Assembly (NCBI GenBank): GCA_030440445.1
Contig: CP098528.1
Span: 4,340,001-4,404,000 of the forward strand
Direction of reading: 5' to 3'
From: Halomonas sp. KG2
Lineage (GTDB): Bacteria > Pseudomonadota > Gammaproteobacteria > Pseudomonadales > Halomonadaceae
DNA: 64,000 bases
The notes under the pieces were generated by a model. That model did no database searches. It had not been told where the DNA came from and saw only the letters and a program-made list of their open reading frames with translations. How positions within the stretch are numbered: the first letter of the stretch is position 1; every line of letters starts with the position of its first letter. The position numbers and the translations under genes are program-made. Positions 10,307 to 18,271 of the stretch are shown one piece after another.

Positions 10307-10438
10307 ATCATACAAACCTTCATTTCTTATCTATTTAATCGTCGTAACAATGTTCTAAAAACAATGCCCTAGAAAAGCGCCTAAACGCTTCTATGAAACA
10401 GTTACACTAGTATAAAGATAACCACGAAAGGCCTTAAC

Positions 10439-11293
10439 ATGACGCTACCGCCTTACCTTGGTCTGCCCATGTGGGCCAATCAGGATTGGCTTGGCACTCT
10501 TTATCCAAGGCATGCCAAAACGGATCTGTTAAGCGATTATGCGGCGGTCTTTTCAAGCGTTGAGGGCAACACAACGTTTTATAGCGGCGCACCAAAGGCA
10601 GAAACGGTGGCCGCGTGGGCGCGGCAAATACCGCCTCATTTTCGTTTCTGCTTTAAACTTCCTGCCATAGTCACCCATGACCAGCGTTTAACCCAGCCAG
10701 AAAATGCCTGGGCGTTTCTCGAAGCACTCACGCCACTGCATGATCGTCTTGGTCCTACCATGGTTCAGCTACCACGTGATTTTGGTCCTTCGGAGCTCCC
10801 CCAGTTAGAAGCACTACTTGCTCAATGGCCGGCCGACTTACCGTGTGCAGTGGAGGTACGCCACCCCGCTTTTTTCCTCAAAGGGGAGGCAGAAAAAGCC
10901 CTGAACCGCTTGTTAATAACTTATTCAGCTAACCGCGTGATGCTCGATGTTCGTCCGCTGTTTTCAACGCCCGTCAATGACCATCCTGGCTTAGCGCATG
11001 CTCAGCAAGAAAAGCCGAAACTCCCGCTACACGTGCTTTCCACAGCAAATTATCCAGTCATTCGCTTTATTGGCCATATTGACAAAACAATTAATAGGGA
11101 CTATTTCACGCCGTGGATAGACAGGCTCATTCTGTGGATAAGTCAGGGGAAAACCCCTTTCTTATTTGTGCATACTGCTGATAATCGAGCGTCACCAGAA
11201 CTGGCGCGCTGTTTGTACCATGAAGTTCAACAACGCATCACTTTGCCAGCGCTTGCGTCATTCGCCGACGAGAAGCAGAGCCAACTGTTTTGA
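10439..11293 (+). CDS. DUF72 family protein (YecE-like)
   Basis: A 284-residue protein of the DUF72 family, predicted to be a TIM-barrel-like fold of unknown activity. Family marks are GLPMWANQDWLGTLYP at the start, the EGNTTFYS segment, FCFKLPAIVTHDQRL, and VEVRHPAFF in the centre. The N-terminal sequence GLPMW differs from the more usual G(C/T)SGW of YecE. No signal peptide is visible. It stands alone behind the hem terminator with its own upstream region. Confidence 0.88.
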   Translation: MTLPPYLGLPMWANQDWLGTLYPRHAKTDLLSDYAAVFSSVEGNTTFYSGAPKAETVAAWARQIPPHFRFCFKLPAIVTHDQRLTQPENAWAFLEALTPLHDRLGPTMVQLPRDFGPSELPQLEALLAQWPADLPCAVEVRHPAFFLKGEAEKALNRLLITYSANRVMLDVRPLFSTPVNDHPGLAHAQQEKPKLPLHVLSTANYPVIRFIGHIDKTINRDYFTPWIDRLILWISQGKTPFLFVHTADNRASPELARCLYHEVQQRITLPALASFADEKQSQLF

Positions 11294-11353
11294 CCGATCT
11301 TTTTAGGCTAACTGACTGGCAACCCCCACCACGATCGGATAAATTGCGCGTAC

Positions 11354-11392
11354 TTTCGGAAAATAACGTTAGAACATTTCTCTTTTCCGAAA
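11354..11392 (+). promoter_or_regulatory. Perfect 10-bp inverted repeat upstream of the NSS transporter
   Basis: TTTCGGAAAA (11354-11363) and TTTTCCGAAA (11383-11392) are perfect inverted repeats separated by 19 bases, 55 bases before the transporter start. A direct repeat TTAGGCTAA (11303-11311 and 11402-11410) brackets it. The spacing of the arm centres, about 29 bases, is near three helical turns, which fits a dimeric or looping regulator. The regulator is not identified. Confidence 0.4.
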
Positions 11393-11446
11393 ATCGGCAC
11401 ATTAGGCTAATAACGCCTTATTACAATTAACGAAACAGGTGATTTC

Positions 11447-12790
11447 ATGGCAAAACTTGCACATGCACAGTGGTCATCGCGCATGGGGTTTGTGCTGGCG
11501 GCCGCTGGTTCAGCCGTTGGTCTTGGCAACATTTGGCGCTTTTCTTACATGGTGGGCGACAGTGGTGGGGCAGCTTTCGTGCTTGTCTACCTTGCTTGCG
11601 TGGCGTTGGTGGGCCTACCCATATTGGTGGCTGAATGGATGATTGGCCGCCGTGGCCAGAAAAATCCAATTAACACCATGGCTGACCTTGCAGCCAATCA
11701 TGGTAAATCCAAGGCGTGGGCGTTAGTCGGTGTGAGTGGCGTATTAGCGGCGTTCCTGATTCTGTCTTTTTACAGTGTCATTGGCGGTTGGTCGCTGAAC
11801 TACACCCTTAGTTCCGTCATTGGAACGTTTAACGGCCAAGATGCTGACGCCATTAGCGGCCTTTTTGGCGGCATGCTGGCTAGCCCAACGACTCTGCTGC
11901 TTTGGCATACGGCCTTTATAATCCTCGTCATCGGCATCGTCGCTCGTGGCGTGACCAAAGGCCTGGAAAGCGCAGCACGCATCATGATGCCCGCACTAGT
12001 GGTACTGATGCTAGTATTAGTGGGCTATGGTATGACCAGCGGCCATTTTGGCGAAGCGCTAGCCTTTATGTTCAGCCCGGACTGGGATGCACTTGACGGT
12101 GGTGTTGTACTCGCCGCGATGGGACAAGCGTTCTTCACCCTATCGCTGGGCATGGGCATTATGATGGCCTACGGTTCCTACCTAGGCGAAGACGTTAACC
12201 TGATCAGTACCGCACGCACCGTTATTATTCTGGATACGGCGATCGCGCTGTTGGCGGGCTTAGCAATCTTCCCGATCGTATTTGCTAATGGGCTCAGCGC
12301 GGGAGAAGGCCCAGGCTTGATTTTCGTTACGCTGCCGTTGGCCTTCGGCAATATGGCAGGCGGTACGGTGCTGGGTCTGATGTTCTTCCTGCTGCTTACC
12401 TTCGCGGCGTTAACATCGGCGATTTCGTTGTTAGAGCCCGTCGTAGAAACGTTAGAAGAGCGCACATCGTTGTCGCGCCTAGCGGCAACATTCGTTAGCG
12501 GCATCGCCGTGTGGGCGTTAGGGGTTGCCGCACTGCTGTCGTTCAACGTGTGGTCTGAGGTGCTGTTCTTTGGGCTTAACATCTTTGATCTACTGGATAC
12601 CTTCACCAGTAAGATTTTGCTGCCGCTGACAGGGCTAGGCGCGATTGTGTTCTTCGCGACCTGCTTGGATAAAGAAGAGTCACGCAAAGAGCTACGCATG
12701 GATGTTTATGACTATAGCCTCTGGAATCTGCTGGCTAAATACGTCGCCCCCATCGGGGTAGCCGTGGTTTTCCTAGCAGGCTTCTTCTAA
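11447..12790 (+). CDS. Sodium-dependent transporter of the NSS family
   Basis: A 447-residue inner-membrane protein of the neurotransmitter:sodium symporter (LeuT-fold) family. The signature AAAGSAVGLGNIWRFSYM in helix 1 holds the sodium- and substrate-binding unwound region. About 11-12 membrane helices follow, including LSLGMGIMMAYGSYL, where helix 6 completes the binding site. Bacterial relatives take up amino acids such as Trp, Tyr, Met or Leu, but the substrate cannot be read here. Its start has a weak ribosome-binding site (CAGGTGATTTC). A Na+-coupled carrier suits a halophile. Confidence 0.92.
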   Translation: MAKLAHAQWSSRMGFVLAAAGSAVGLGNIWRFSYMVGDSGGAAFVLVYLACVALVGLPILVAEWMIGRRGQKNPINTMADLAANHGKSKAWALVGVSGVLAAFLILSFYSVIGGWSLNYTLSSVIGTFNGQDADAISGLFGGMLASPTTLLLWHTAFIILVIGIVARGVTKGLESAARIMMPALVVLMLVLVGYGMTSGHFGEALAFMFSPDWDALDGGVVLAAMGQAFFTLSLGMGIMMAYGSYLGEDVNLISTARTVIILDTAIALLAGLAIFPIVFANGLSAGEGPGLIFVTLPLAFGNMAGGTVLGLMFFLLLTFAALTSAISLLEPVVETLEERTSLSRLAATFVSGIAVWALGVAALLSFNVWSEVLFFGLNIFDLLDTFTSKILLPLTGLGAIVFFATCLDKEESRKELRMDVYDYSLWNLLAKYVAPIGVAVVFLAGFF

Positions 12791-12812
12791 GCATCAAGTT
12801 CTAAGCATCAAG
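12785..12812 (+). repeat. 14-bp tandem duplication over the NSS stop codon
   Basis: TTCTAAGCATCAAG occurs twice in tandem (12785-12798 and 12799-12812), followed by a partial third unit TTCTAGGC. The first copy contains the stop codon of the transporter. It looks like replication slippage and does not alter the protein. Confidence 0.7.
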
Positions 12813-12841
12813 TTCTAGGCAGTAATGTCTAACCAGCACGA

Positions 12842-12868
12842 GATAGCCCTGGCTTGCCCAGGGTTATC
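12842..12868. terminator. Hairpin between convergent genes, possible terminator
   Basis: GATAGCCCTGG pairs with CCAGGGTTATC over 11 positions with one G-T pair and a 5-base loop. It lies between the NSS transporter (plus strand) and the small gene at 12905 (minus strand). Neither side has a long T run, so it may be a weak or bidirectional terminator. Confidence 0.4.
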
Positions 12869-12904
12869 GTCAGCTAGTTAGCGCTTTACTTACCCGCCCT
12901 TACC

Positions 12905-13117
12905 TTAGTGCAATTCGCTCTCTTGCTCATCATCTGCCAAGGGGGCGATATCCCGCGATAACTTCTGAAATTCCCGATGCAGCTCGATGCCCCTACGCGC
13001 CCTTAGGCTGCGCTGGGCGGCACTGCGCCGACGCTCAACATGCTCATCCACTTCCATACTCATAAAGATGTCGAGCAGTTCGCTTTTTACCGAGGTGATT
13101 CGTTCGACGTTTCTCAT
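12905..13117 (-). CDS. Small hypothetical protein, 70 residues, highly charged
   Basis: A 70-residue soluble protein with an Arg-rich centre (VERRRSAAQRSLRARRG) and an acidic C-terminus (DDEQESELH). A good ribosome-binding site, TGGAGGAA, lies before the ATG. The RRR...basic/acidic pattern recalls the short PA3496-like proteins of pseudomonads, but the match is too weak to name it. It is divergent from the HexR-type gene, with 217 bases between them. Function unknown. Confidence 0.6.
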   Translation of the reverse strand: MRNVERITSVKSELLDIFMSMEVDEHVERRRSAAQRSLRARRGIELHREFQKLSRDIAPLADDEQESELH

Positions 13118-13334
13118 AATCGACGTTCCTCCAGGTGAATATGCCTACGTCCACCTGCATCCGTGACGACTGTTTATTTAAATGATGCAGTGCGGCACTT
13201 CACTTCTTACTATAACCTACTTGACAAAATGATGACGAATCCAGCTGAAATGCCCTAACGGCATTTAAACGCATGAGTCAATCGCATTTATACTGTGTCT
13301 GCATAAGTACTAAAGAGAATTTAAGGAGCTTAAT

Positions 13335-14189
13335 GTGAGCCGCGCCCTGTTCGATGAAATGAGACGCCGCATGGAGCACTTTCGTCGCTCCGAGCAAAAG
13401 GTTGCGCGGTTCGTACTGCGCAACCCAGACGAGGTCATCCATATGCGGATTGTCGACCTCGCAACAGAGGCTAAAGTTAGCGAGCCCACCGTCGTGCGCT
13501 TCTGTCGCGCACTCGGCTGTAATGGGTTTCAGGACTTTAAACTCCAACTTGCCCAGATGCTGGCCAGTGGTAGTCAGTTTGCCCAGTTCTCGATGAACGA
13601 TAGCGACTCGGTTGCCGAATTTTCCCATAGCATTTTCGACTCCACCGTGGGCACACTTTTATCGGTGCGCGACCGGCTTGATAATGATGCCCTCGGGCGT
13701 GCAGTCAACGCTCTCGCCATGGCAAACCGCGTTGAGTTCTATGGCTTTGGGGCCTCCGGTGCCGTGGCTTTCGATGCCCAGCACAAGTTCTTCCGCCTGC
13801 AGATATCGACCTCCGCTTATGCGGACCCGCATATGCAAAATATGTCGGCGGTCACGCTAAAAGAGGGTGATGTGGTGGTCGCCATCTCACAAACTGGCCG
13901 CACTAAAGCACTGGTCGCTAGCGTTCGCTTAGCGCGCGAAGCAGGCGCTACCGTTATTGGCCTGTGCCCGAGTGACTCACCGCTGGCCGGCGAAGTGAGC
14001 CTGCCGTTGTATATCGATGTGCATGAAGATACCGAAATCTACACGCCGCTTAGCTCACGAATCGCCCATTTGGTGCTTATCGACGTCCTCGCCGTTGGCG
14101 TTGCCAAAACGCGCGGCCCGAGGCTTGCTGAGCAGCTAAAAGCCGTCAAAAAGAGCCTGAATACGCTGCGTTACCCTGAAGAACCGTAG
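13335..14189 (+). CDS. hexR: HexR-type MurR/RpiR transcription regulator
   Basis: A 284-residue regulator with an N-terminal RpiR helix-turn-helix (about 1-77, including VDLATEAKVSEPTVVRFCRA) and a C-terminal SIS sugar-phosphate-binding domain (about 120-260, with VVAISQTGRTKALV). The N-terminus matches HexR, which represses central carbon genes and is released by 2-keto-3-deoxy-6-phosphogluconate. Orthology is probable, not proven. It starts with GTG behind TTAAGGAGC. Unlike the usual pseudomonad arrangement, no zwf or pgl gene lies beside it. Confidence 0.82.
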   Translation: MSRALFDEMRRRMEHFRRSEQKVARFVLRNPDEVIHMRIVDLATEAKVSEPTVVRFCRALGCNGFQDFKLQLAQMLASGSQFAQFSMNDSDSVAEFSHSIFDSTVGTLLSVRDRLDNDALGRAVNALAMANRVEFYGFGASGAVAFDAQHKFFRLQISTSAYADPHMQNMSAVTLKEGDVVVAISQTGRTKALVASVRLAREAGATVIGLCPSDSPLAGEVSLPLYIDVHEDTEIYTPLSSRIAHLVLIDVLAVGVAKTRGPRLAEQLKAVKKSLNTLRYPEEP

Positions 14190-14201
14190 CTGTCCATTCG
14201 A

Positions 14202-14217
14202 CTGTATGCACAGCCAG
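14202..14217 (+). promoter_or_regulatory. Candidate LexA (SOS) box of uvrD
   Basis: CTGTATGCACAGCCAG fits the CTGT-N8-ACAG LexA consensus at seven of eight fixed positions. The right half is CCAG, the same deviation I recall for the E. coli uvrD SOS box. It lies 54 bases before the uvrD start and overlaps the left arm of a hairpin (GCACAGCCAG at 14208-14217 and CTGGCTGTGC at 14222-14231), so the match could be incidental. Confidence 0.5.
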
Positions 14218-14270
14218 TTCACTGGCTGTGCTAAACTGGCCGCCCATTTTTCGAACCGGCAGCGGCTTAT

Positions 14271-16469
14271 ATGGACGACGTCACGGCGATACTTGATCAG
14301 CTCAACCCTGCCCAGCGCGAGGCAGTAAGCGCACCCCAGGGTAACTTACTGGTACTGGCGGGTGCCGGATCCGGTAAAACCCGCGTGCTGGTTCATCGCA
14401 TTGCTTGGCTAATGCAGGCCGAAGGGCTTTCGCCGTATGCCCTGCTGGCGGTCACGTTTACCAACAAGGCCGCGCGGGAAATGCGCACTCGTCTGGAAGC
14501 CCTGCTGAGCATCTCCATGCGCCATGTATGGGTTGGCACGTTTCACTCTATTGCTCATCGCCTACTGCGCACTCACTGGCAGGATGCCCGGCTGCCACAG
14601 CACTTCCAAATCATCGACTCCGATGACCAGTTACGGCTGGTAAAACGGATGCTCAAAGATTATTCCATCGATGATGAGCGCTTCCCGCCCCGCCAGGTGC
14701 AAGGCTTTATCTCTGGCTGCAAAGAGGAAGGACTTCGCCCCCACCAAGTCAACGTGGACGGCGATGGTTATCTTGGCCAGATGGTAGAGCTTTATGAGCG
14801 CTACCAATTTATCTGCGAACGCGGCGGCTTAGTGGACTTCGGTGAACTGCTACTGCGCAGCCTAGAACTGTTGCGTGACAACCCGCCGTTGCTAAATCAT
14901 TACCGCGAGCGCTTTGGTCATGTATTGGTCGATGAGTTTCAGGACACCAATACGCTGCAATACGCGTGGTTAAAACTACTCACTGGGCTACAAACACCGA
15001 TGACCGCCGTCGGTGACGATGACCAGTCAATTTACGGTTGGCGCGGCGCCAAAGTGGAAAATATTCGCCGCTTTGAGGAGGAGTTCCCTAACACTCACAC
15101 CGTACGCCTAGAGCAGAACTACCGCTCCACAAGCGCGATTCTGGAGGCCGCTAACACGCTGATCAGTCATAACAGTGAGCGGCTGGGTAAAAACCTATGG
15201 ACTGACGGTGTCGAAGGCGACCCTATTTCTGTTTACGCCGGGTTTAACGACTTAGAAGAAGCCCGCTATATCGTCGATACCATCAAAGAAAAGGTCGATG
15301 AAGGGTTTAATCGCCGCGATGTTGCCATTCTTTACCGCTCCAATGCTCAATCGCGCTTACTGGAAGAGACGCTGATCCGCCAAGGTATGCCCTACCGTAT
15401 TTACGGGGGGCACCGCTTTTATGAGCGCTTAGAGATCAAAAATGCCCTAGCGTACCTGCGCCTACTGCTTAATCGTGATGACGACGCCTCTCTGGAGCGC
15501 GTGATTAACGTGCCTACCCGCGGGATAGGCACCCGTACGGTAGAGATTGTGCGCCACCGTGCCCGAGAACAAAGCATTTCTCTGTGGCAGGCGCTGCACG
15601 ATGCCATTCAAGACGGCTCGCTAAAAGGCCGTGCAGCCAACGCGGTGCAGACATTTGCCAACCTCATTGAGCAATTAGACAACGATGCATCTGGCCTGCC
15701 GCTGCATGAAATTATCGACCACATCACCACGCATACCGGCCTGATCGAGCATCACAAGAGCGAGCGCGGCGAAAAAGGCCAAGCGCGCGTGGAAAACCTG
15801 GAAGAGCTGGTGACAGCTGCGCGCGCCTTTACCCATGGCGATGCCTTCGAGACCCCTGAGGCAGGCGAAGGCATGGCAGCGCTGGAAGCATTTCTTTCCG
15901 AAGCGGCACTTAATGCCGGCGACCATGAAGCCGATGAGTTTGAAGACAGCGTGCAGCTGATGACCCTGCACTCTGCTAAGGGCTTGGAGTTTCCCGTGGT
16001 GTTTATTGCCGGCGTTGAAGAGGGCCTGTTTCCTCATAAAATGTCGATCGAAGAGCCAGGGCGGCTCGAAGAGGAAAGACGACTTTGCTATGTCGGCGTT
16101 ACCCGCGCGATGCAGAAACTCTACCTGACCCATGCCGAAACCCGCCGCCTGCATGGCAAAGAAGTATTCCCCAGGCCATCGCGCTTTCTACGCGAACTTC
16201 CCCCCCATTTATTGGAAGAAGTCCGCCTACGTGGCCATATTTCCCGCCCCGTTACCGCTTCACGCTCAAGTTTTGCGCAACAGCGGGTTGAAAGCGACGG
16301 CGACCTACCTGCCCTGCATGTTGGCCAGCGGGTAATGCATCCGGTGTTTGGCGAAGGCATCATTTTAAACGCGGAAGGTGAAGGTGCCCGCGCCCGTGTA
16401 CAGGTCAGCTTTGAAGGTGAAGGGGTGAAATGGCTCGTACTAGGGTTTGCCAAACTCACCCCACTTTGA
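14271..16469 (+). CDS. uvrD: DNA helicase II (UvrD)
   Basis: A 732-residue superfamily 1A 3'-5' helicase for nucleotide-excision and mismatch repair. Motifs in order: LAGAGSGKTRVLVHRIAWL (Walker A, about 29-47), VTFTNKAAREM (Ia), DEFQDTN (II, about 220), VGDDDQSIYGWRGA (III), LEQNYRST (IV), LMTLHSAKGLEFPVVF (V) and VGVTRAMQKLYL (VI). The C-terminal VFGEGIILNAEGEG...VSFEGEGVKWL module is typical of UvrD rather than Rep. A candidate SOS box lies upstream. Confidence 0.96.
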   Translation: MDDVTAILDQLNPAQREAVSAPQGNLLVLAGAGSGKTRVLVHRIAWLMQAEGLSPYALLAVTFTNKAAREMRTRLEALLSISMRHVWVGTFHSIAHRLLRTHWQDARLPQHFQIIDSDDQLRLVKRMLKDYSIDDERFPPRQVQGFISGCKEEGLRPHQVNVDGDGYLGQMVELYERYQFICERGGLVDFGELLLRSLELLRDNPPLLNHYRERFGHVLVDEFQDTNTLQYAWLKLLTGLQTPMTAVGDDDQSIYGWRGAKVENIRRFEEEFPNTHTVRLEQNYRSTSAILEAANTLISHNSERLGKNLWTDGVEGDPISVYAGFNDLEEARYIVDTIKEKVDEGFNRRDVAILYRSNAQSRLLEETLIRQGMPYRIYGGHRFYERLEIKNALAYLRLLLNRDDDASLERVINVPTRGIGTRTVEIVRHRAREQSISLWQALHDAIQDGSLKGRAANAVQTFANLIEQLDNDASGLPLHEIIDHITTHTGLIEHHKSERGEKGQARVENLEELVTAARAFTHGDAFETPEAGEGMAALEAFLSEAALNAGDHEADEFEDSVQLMTLHSAKGLEFPVVFIAGVEEGLFPHKMSIEEPGRLEEERRLCYVGVTRAMQKLYLTHAETRRLHGKEVFPRPSRFLRELPPHLLEEVRLRGHISRPVTASRSSFAQQRVESDGDLPALHVGQRVMHPVFGEGIILNAEGEGARARVQVSFEGEGVKWLVLGFAKLTPL

Positions 16470-16596
16470 GCGGTGTTAACGTAAGCGTAAAGCTGTAGGC
16501 GGGTACTTGCCGATTAAAACCTGCTTAGCGCATACTGGCTGATGGACACTGCGCTCACTGCGCGTTAATAAAAAAACATCAGATAATTTCGGAGTT

Positions 16597-17694
16597 ATGC
16601 CCGCCATGCAACGCCGCCAATTTCTAAAAACCGCCGGCTTCGGTGCCGCCGGTGTCGCTGCTGCGCCTTTTGTTTCCACTGCTAGCGCCAACGAAACCTA
16701 CACCTGGGATATGGTGACCTCCTGGCCGAAAAACTTCCCAGCGCTTGGCACAGGTGCCAATGACTTCGCGCGTCGGGTCGAGCAGCTCTCCAATGGCCGC
16801 ATGCGCATTCGTGTACACGGTGCTGGTGAGCTTGTGCCTGCACTTGAGGTGTTCGATGCGGTCGCTGCGGGTACCGCAGAGATGGGGCATTCCGCATCCT
16901 ACTACTGGCGCGGCAAGGTCGCGGCCTCACAGTTTTTCACTGCTGTGCCGTTTGGCATGAACACCACCGAAATGAATGCGTGGCTGTATAACGGTGGCGG
17001 CCAGGAACTGTGGGATGAAATCTACGCCAACCACAACCTGAAGCCTTTCGCTGTCGGTAATACCGGCACGCAAATGGGCGGCTGGTTCAAAAAAGAGATT
17101 AACTCCCTAGACGATATGCAGGGCCTAAAACTTCGCCTGCCAGGCCTTGCTGGCGAAGCGATGAACGGCATTGGCGTCAGTACCGTCACTATGGCGGGCT
17201 CAGAAATCTTCACCTCGCTGCAAACCGGCGCACTTGATGCAGCGGACTGGGTCGGGCCTTACAATGATATGGCGTTTGGCCTTCACCAAGTAGCGGATTA
17301 CTACTACACCTCCGCCTGGAACGAGCCGACAGCCGTACTGGAAGGCACGGTCAATTTAGACGCTTGGAATTCCCTGCCAGAAGATCTGCAAGACGTTATC
17401 CGTGAGGCTGCGCGCGCCTCTAACCTCGCCATGATCAGCGAATTTGCCTTCCGTAACGCTCAGGCATTGGAAACGCTGGTCGATGAACATGGTGTTCAAC
17501 TGCGTACCTTCCCAGACGACGTGATGGCAGCGCTGTATGAATCTTCAAAAGCCGCGATCCAGCGCCAAGTAGACAGTGACGAAGAGTCTCGCCGTGTTTA
17601 TGACTCTTACTCAGCCTTCCAGAAATTACTGCGCCCATTCAGCGATGTCGGCGAATACGCCTACCTGAAAAACCGCGACAATGTCGGCGTCTAG
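16597..17694 (+). CDS. TRAP transporter solute-binding protein with Tat signal
   Basis: A 365-residue periplasmic DctP-family binding protein. The start MQRRQFLKTAGFGAAG (M4) carries a twin-arginine export motif and a likely cleavage after ASA near residue 31. The mature part resembles the TakP/mannitol-type subfamily (TSWPKNFPALGTGANDFA, LRLPGLAGEAMNGIG, AADWVGPYNDMAFG), whose members often bind 2-oxo acids. The substrate is inferred, not known. There are no DctQ or DctM membrane genes next to it, so it must use subunits encoded elsewhere. Confidence 0.9.
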   Translation: MPAMQRRQFLKTAGFGAAGVAAAPFVSTASANETYTWDMVTSWPKNFPALGTGANDFARRVEQLSNGRMRIRVHGAGELVPALEVFDAVAAGTAEMGHSASYYWRGKVAASQFFTAVPFGMNTTEMNAWLYNGGGQELWDEIYANHNLKPFAVGNTGTQMGGWFKKEINSLDDMQGLKLRLPGLAGEAMNGIGVSTVTMAGSEIFTSLQTGALDAADWVGPYNDMAFGLHQVADYYYTSAWNEPTAVLEGTVNLDAWNSLPEDLQDVIREAARASNLAMISEFAFRNAQALETLVDEHGVQLRTFPDDVMAALYESSKAAIQRQVDSDEESRRVYDSYSAFQKLLRPFSDVGEYAYLKNRDNVGV

Positions 17695-17725
17695 GAATTT
17701 CGCCAACTTTTAGTAGCGACACAAC

Positions 17726-17748
17726 AAAGGGCGCCAAGGCGCCCTTTT
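17726..17748. terminator. Terminator after the TRAP gene, probably bidirectional
   Basis: AAAGGGCGCC and GGCGCCCTTT form a perfect 10-bp inverted repeat with a 2-base centre, in practice a 7-8-bp stem, ending in TTTT. It sits between the TRAP gene on the plus strand and the thioesterase on the minus strand and could serve both. Confidence 0.85.
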
Positions 17749-17773
17749 GCGATGTTAATGGTCAACCAATCTC

Positions 17774-18187
17774 TCAGCTATGCACCGCACGGATACGCCC
17801 ATTATCATCCAACGCTACCATCACAAAACGCGCTTCGGTGACTTTCTGCCGCTCTTCCAAATGGCGACCCTGAGGTGGACGCACCCATACCTCAACATCA
17901 ATCTTAATTGAGCTATGGCCTATTTCCCGCACGCAGGTATAGACACTTACCATAGAACCCACGCGTACCGGGCTTAAAAAATCCATCGCTTCGATAGCCA
18001 CGGTCGCTGTGCGACCGCCTGCCTCTCGGCCCGCGGCTAATTCGGCGGCTTGATCCATCTGATTGACTAACCAACCCCCCGGAATATCACCATAGAGATT
18101 GGTATCTTGCCGAGAAGCCAGTAACTTTAAGGTGAGCTGCCCCTGCGGAGCAGGTACATCGTCCAAATCGGTGTCCAGCGGTGTCAT
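17774..18187 (-). CDS. YciA-type acyl-CoA thioesterase
   Basis: A 137-residue hotdog-fold thioesterase that hydrolyses acyl-CoA to free acid and CoA. Family marks are DTNLYGDIPGGWLVNQMD, the active-site turn with the catalytic aspartate nearby, and the strand AIEAMDFLSPVRVGSMV. Length and sequence fit the YciA/acyl-CoA hydrolase group. It is divergent from pstS with 84 bases between them and ends near a bidirectional terminator. Confidence 0.88.
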   Translation of the reverse strand: MTPLDTDLDDVPAPQGQLTLKLLASRQDTNLYGDIPGGWLVNQMDQAAELAAGREAGGRTATVAIEAMDFLSPVRVGSMVSVYTCVREIGHSSIKIDVEVWVRPPQGRHLEERQKVTEARFVMVALDDNGRIRAVHS

Positions 18188-18271
18188 AAGGTGGTCGCTT
18201 CAAAAGGTTATTGTTGTGATGTTGCTGCATCGCAATAGGCTGGTAATAGTTAATCACAAGAGGGGTGTCGT

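Noticed and set aside
13200..13334. HexR or sigma-70 promoter site before hexR
   Set aside because: TTGACA and TATACT occur but not at workable spacing, and no HexR-type palindrome is visible.
15675..16154. Long open frame on the minus strand inside uvrD
   Set aside because: It is the antisense shadow of a highly conserved helicase region, with no family pattern and no ribosome-binding site.
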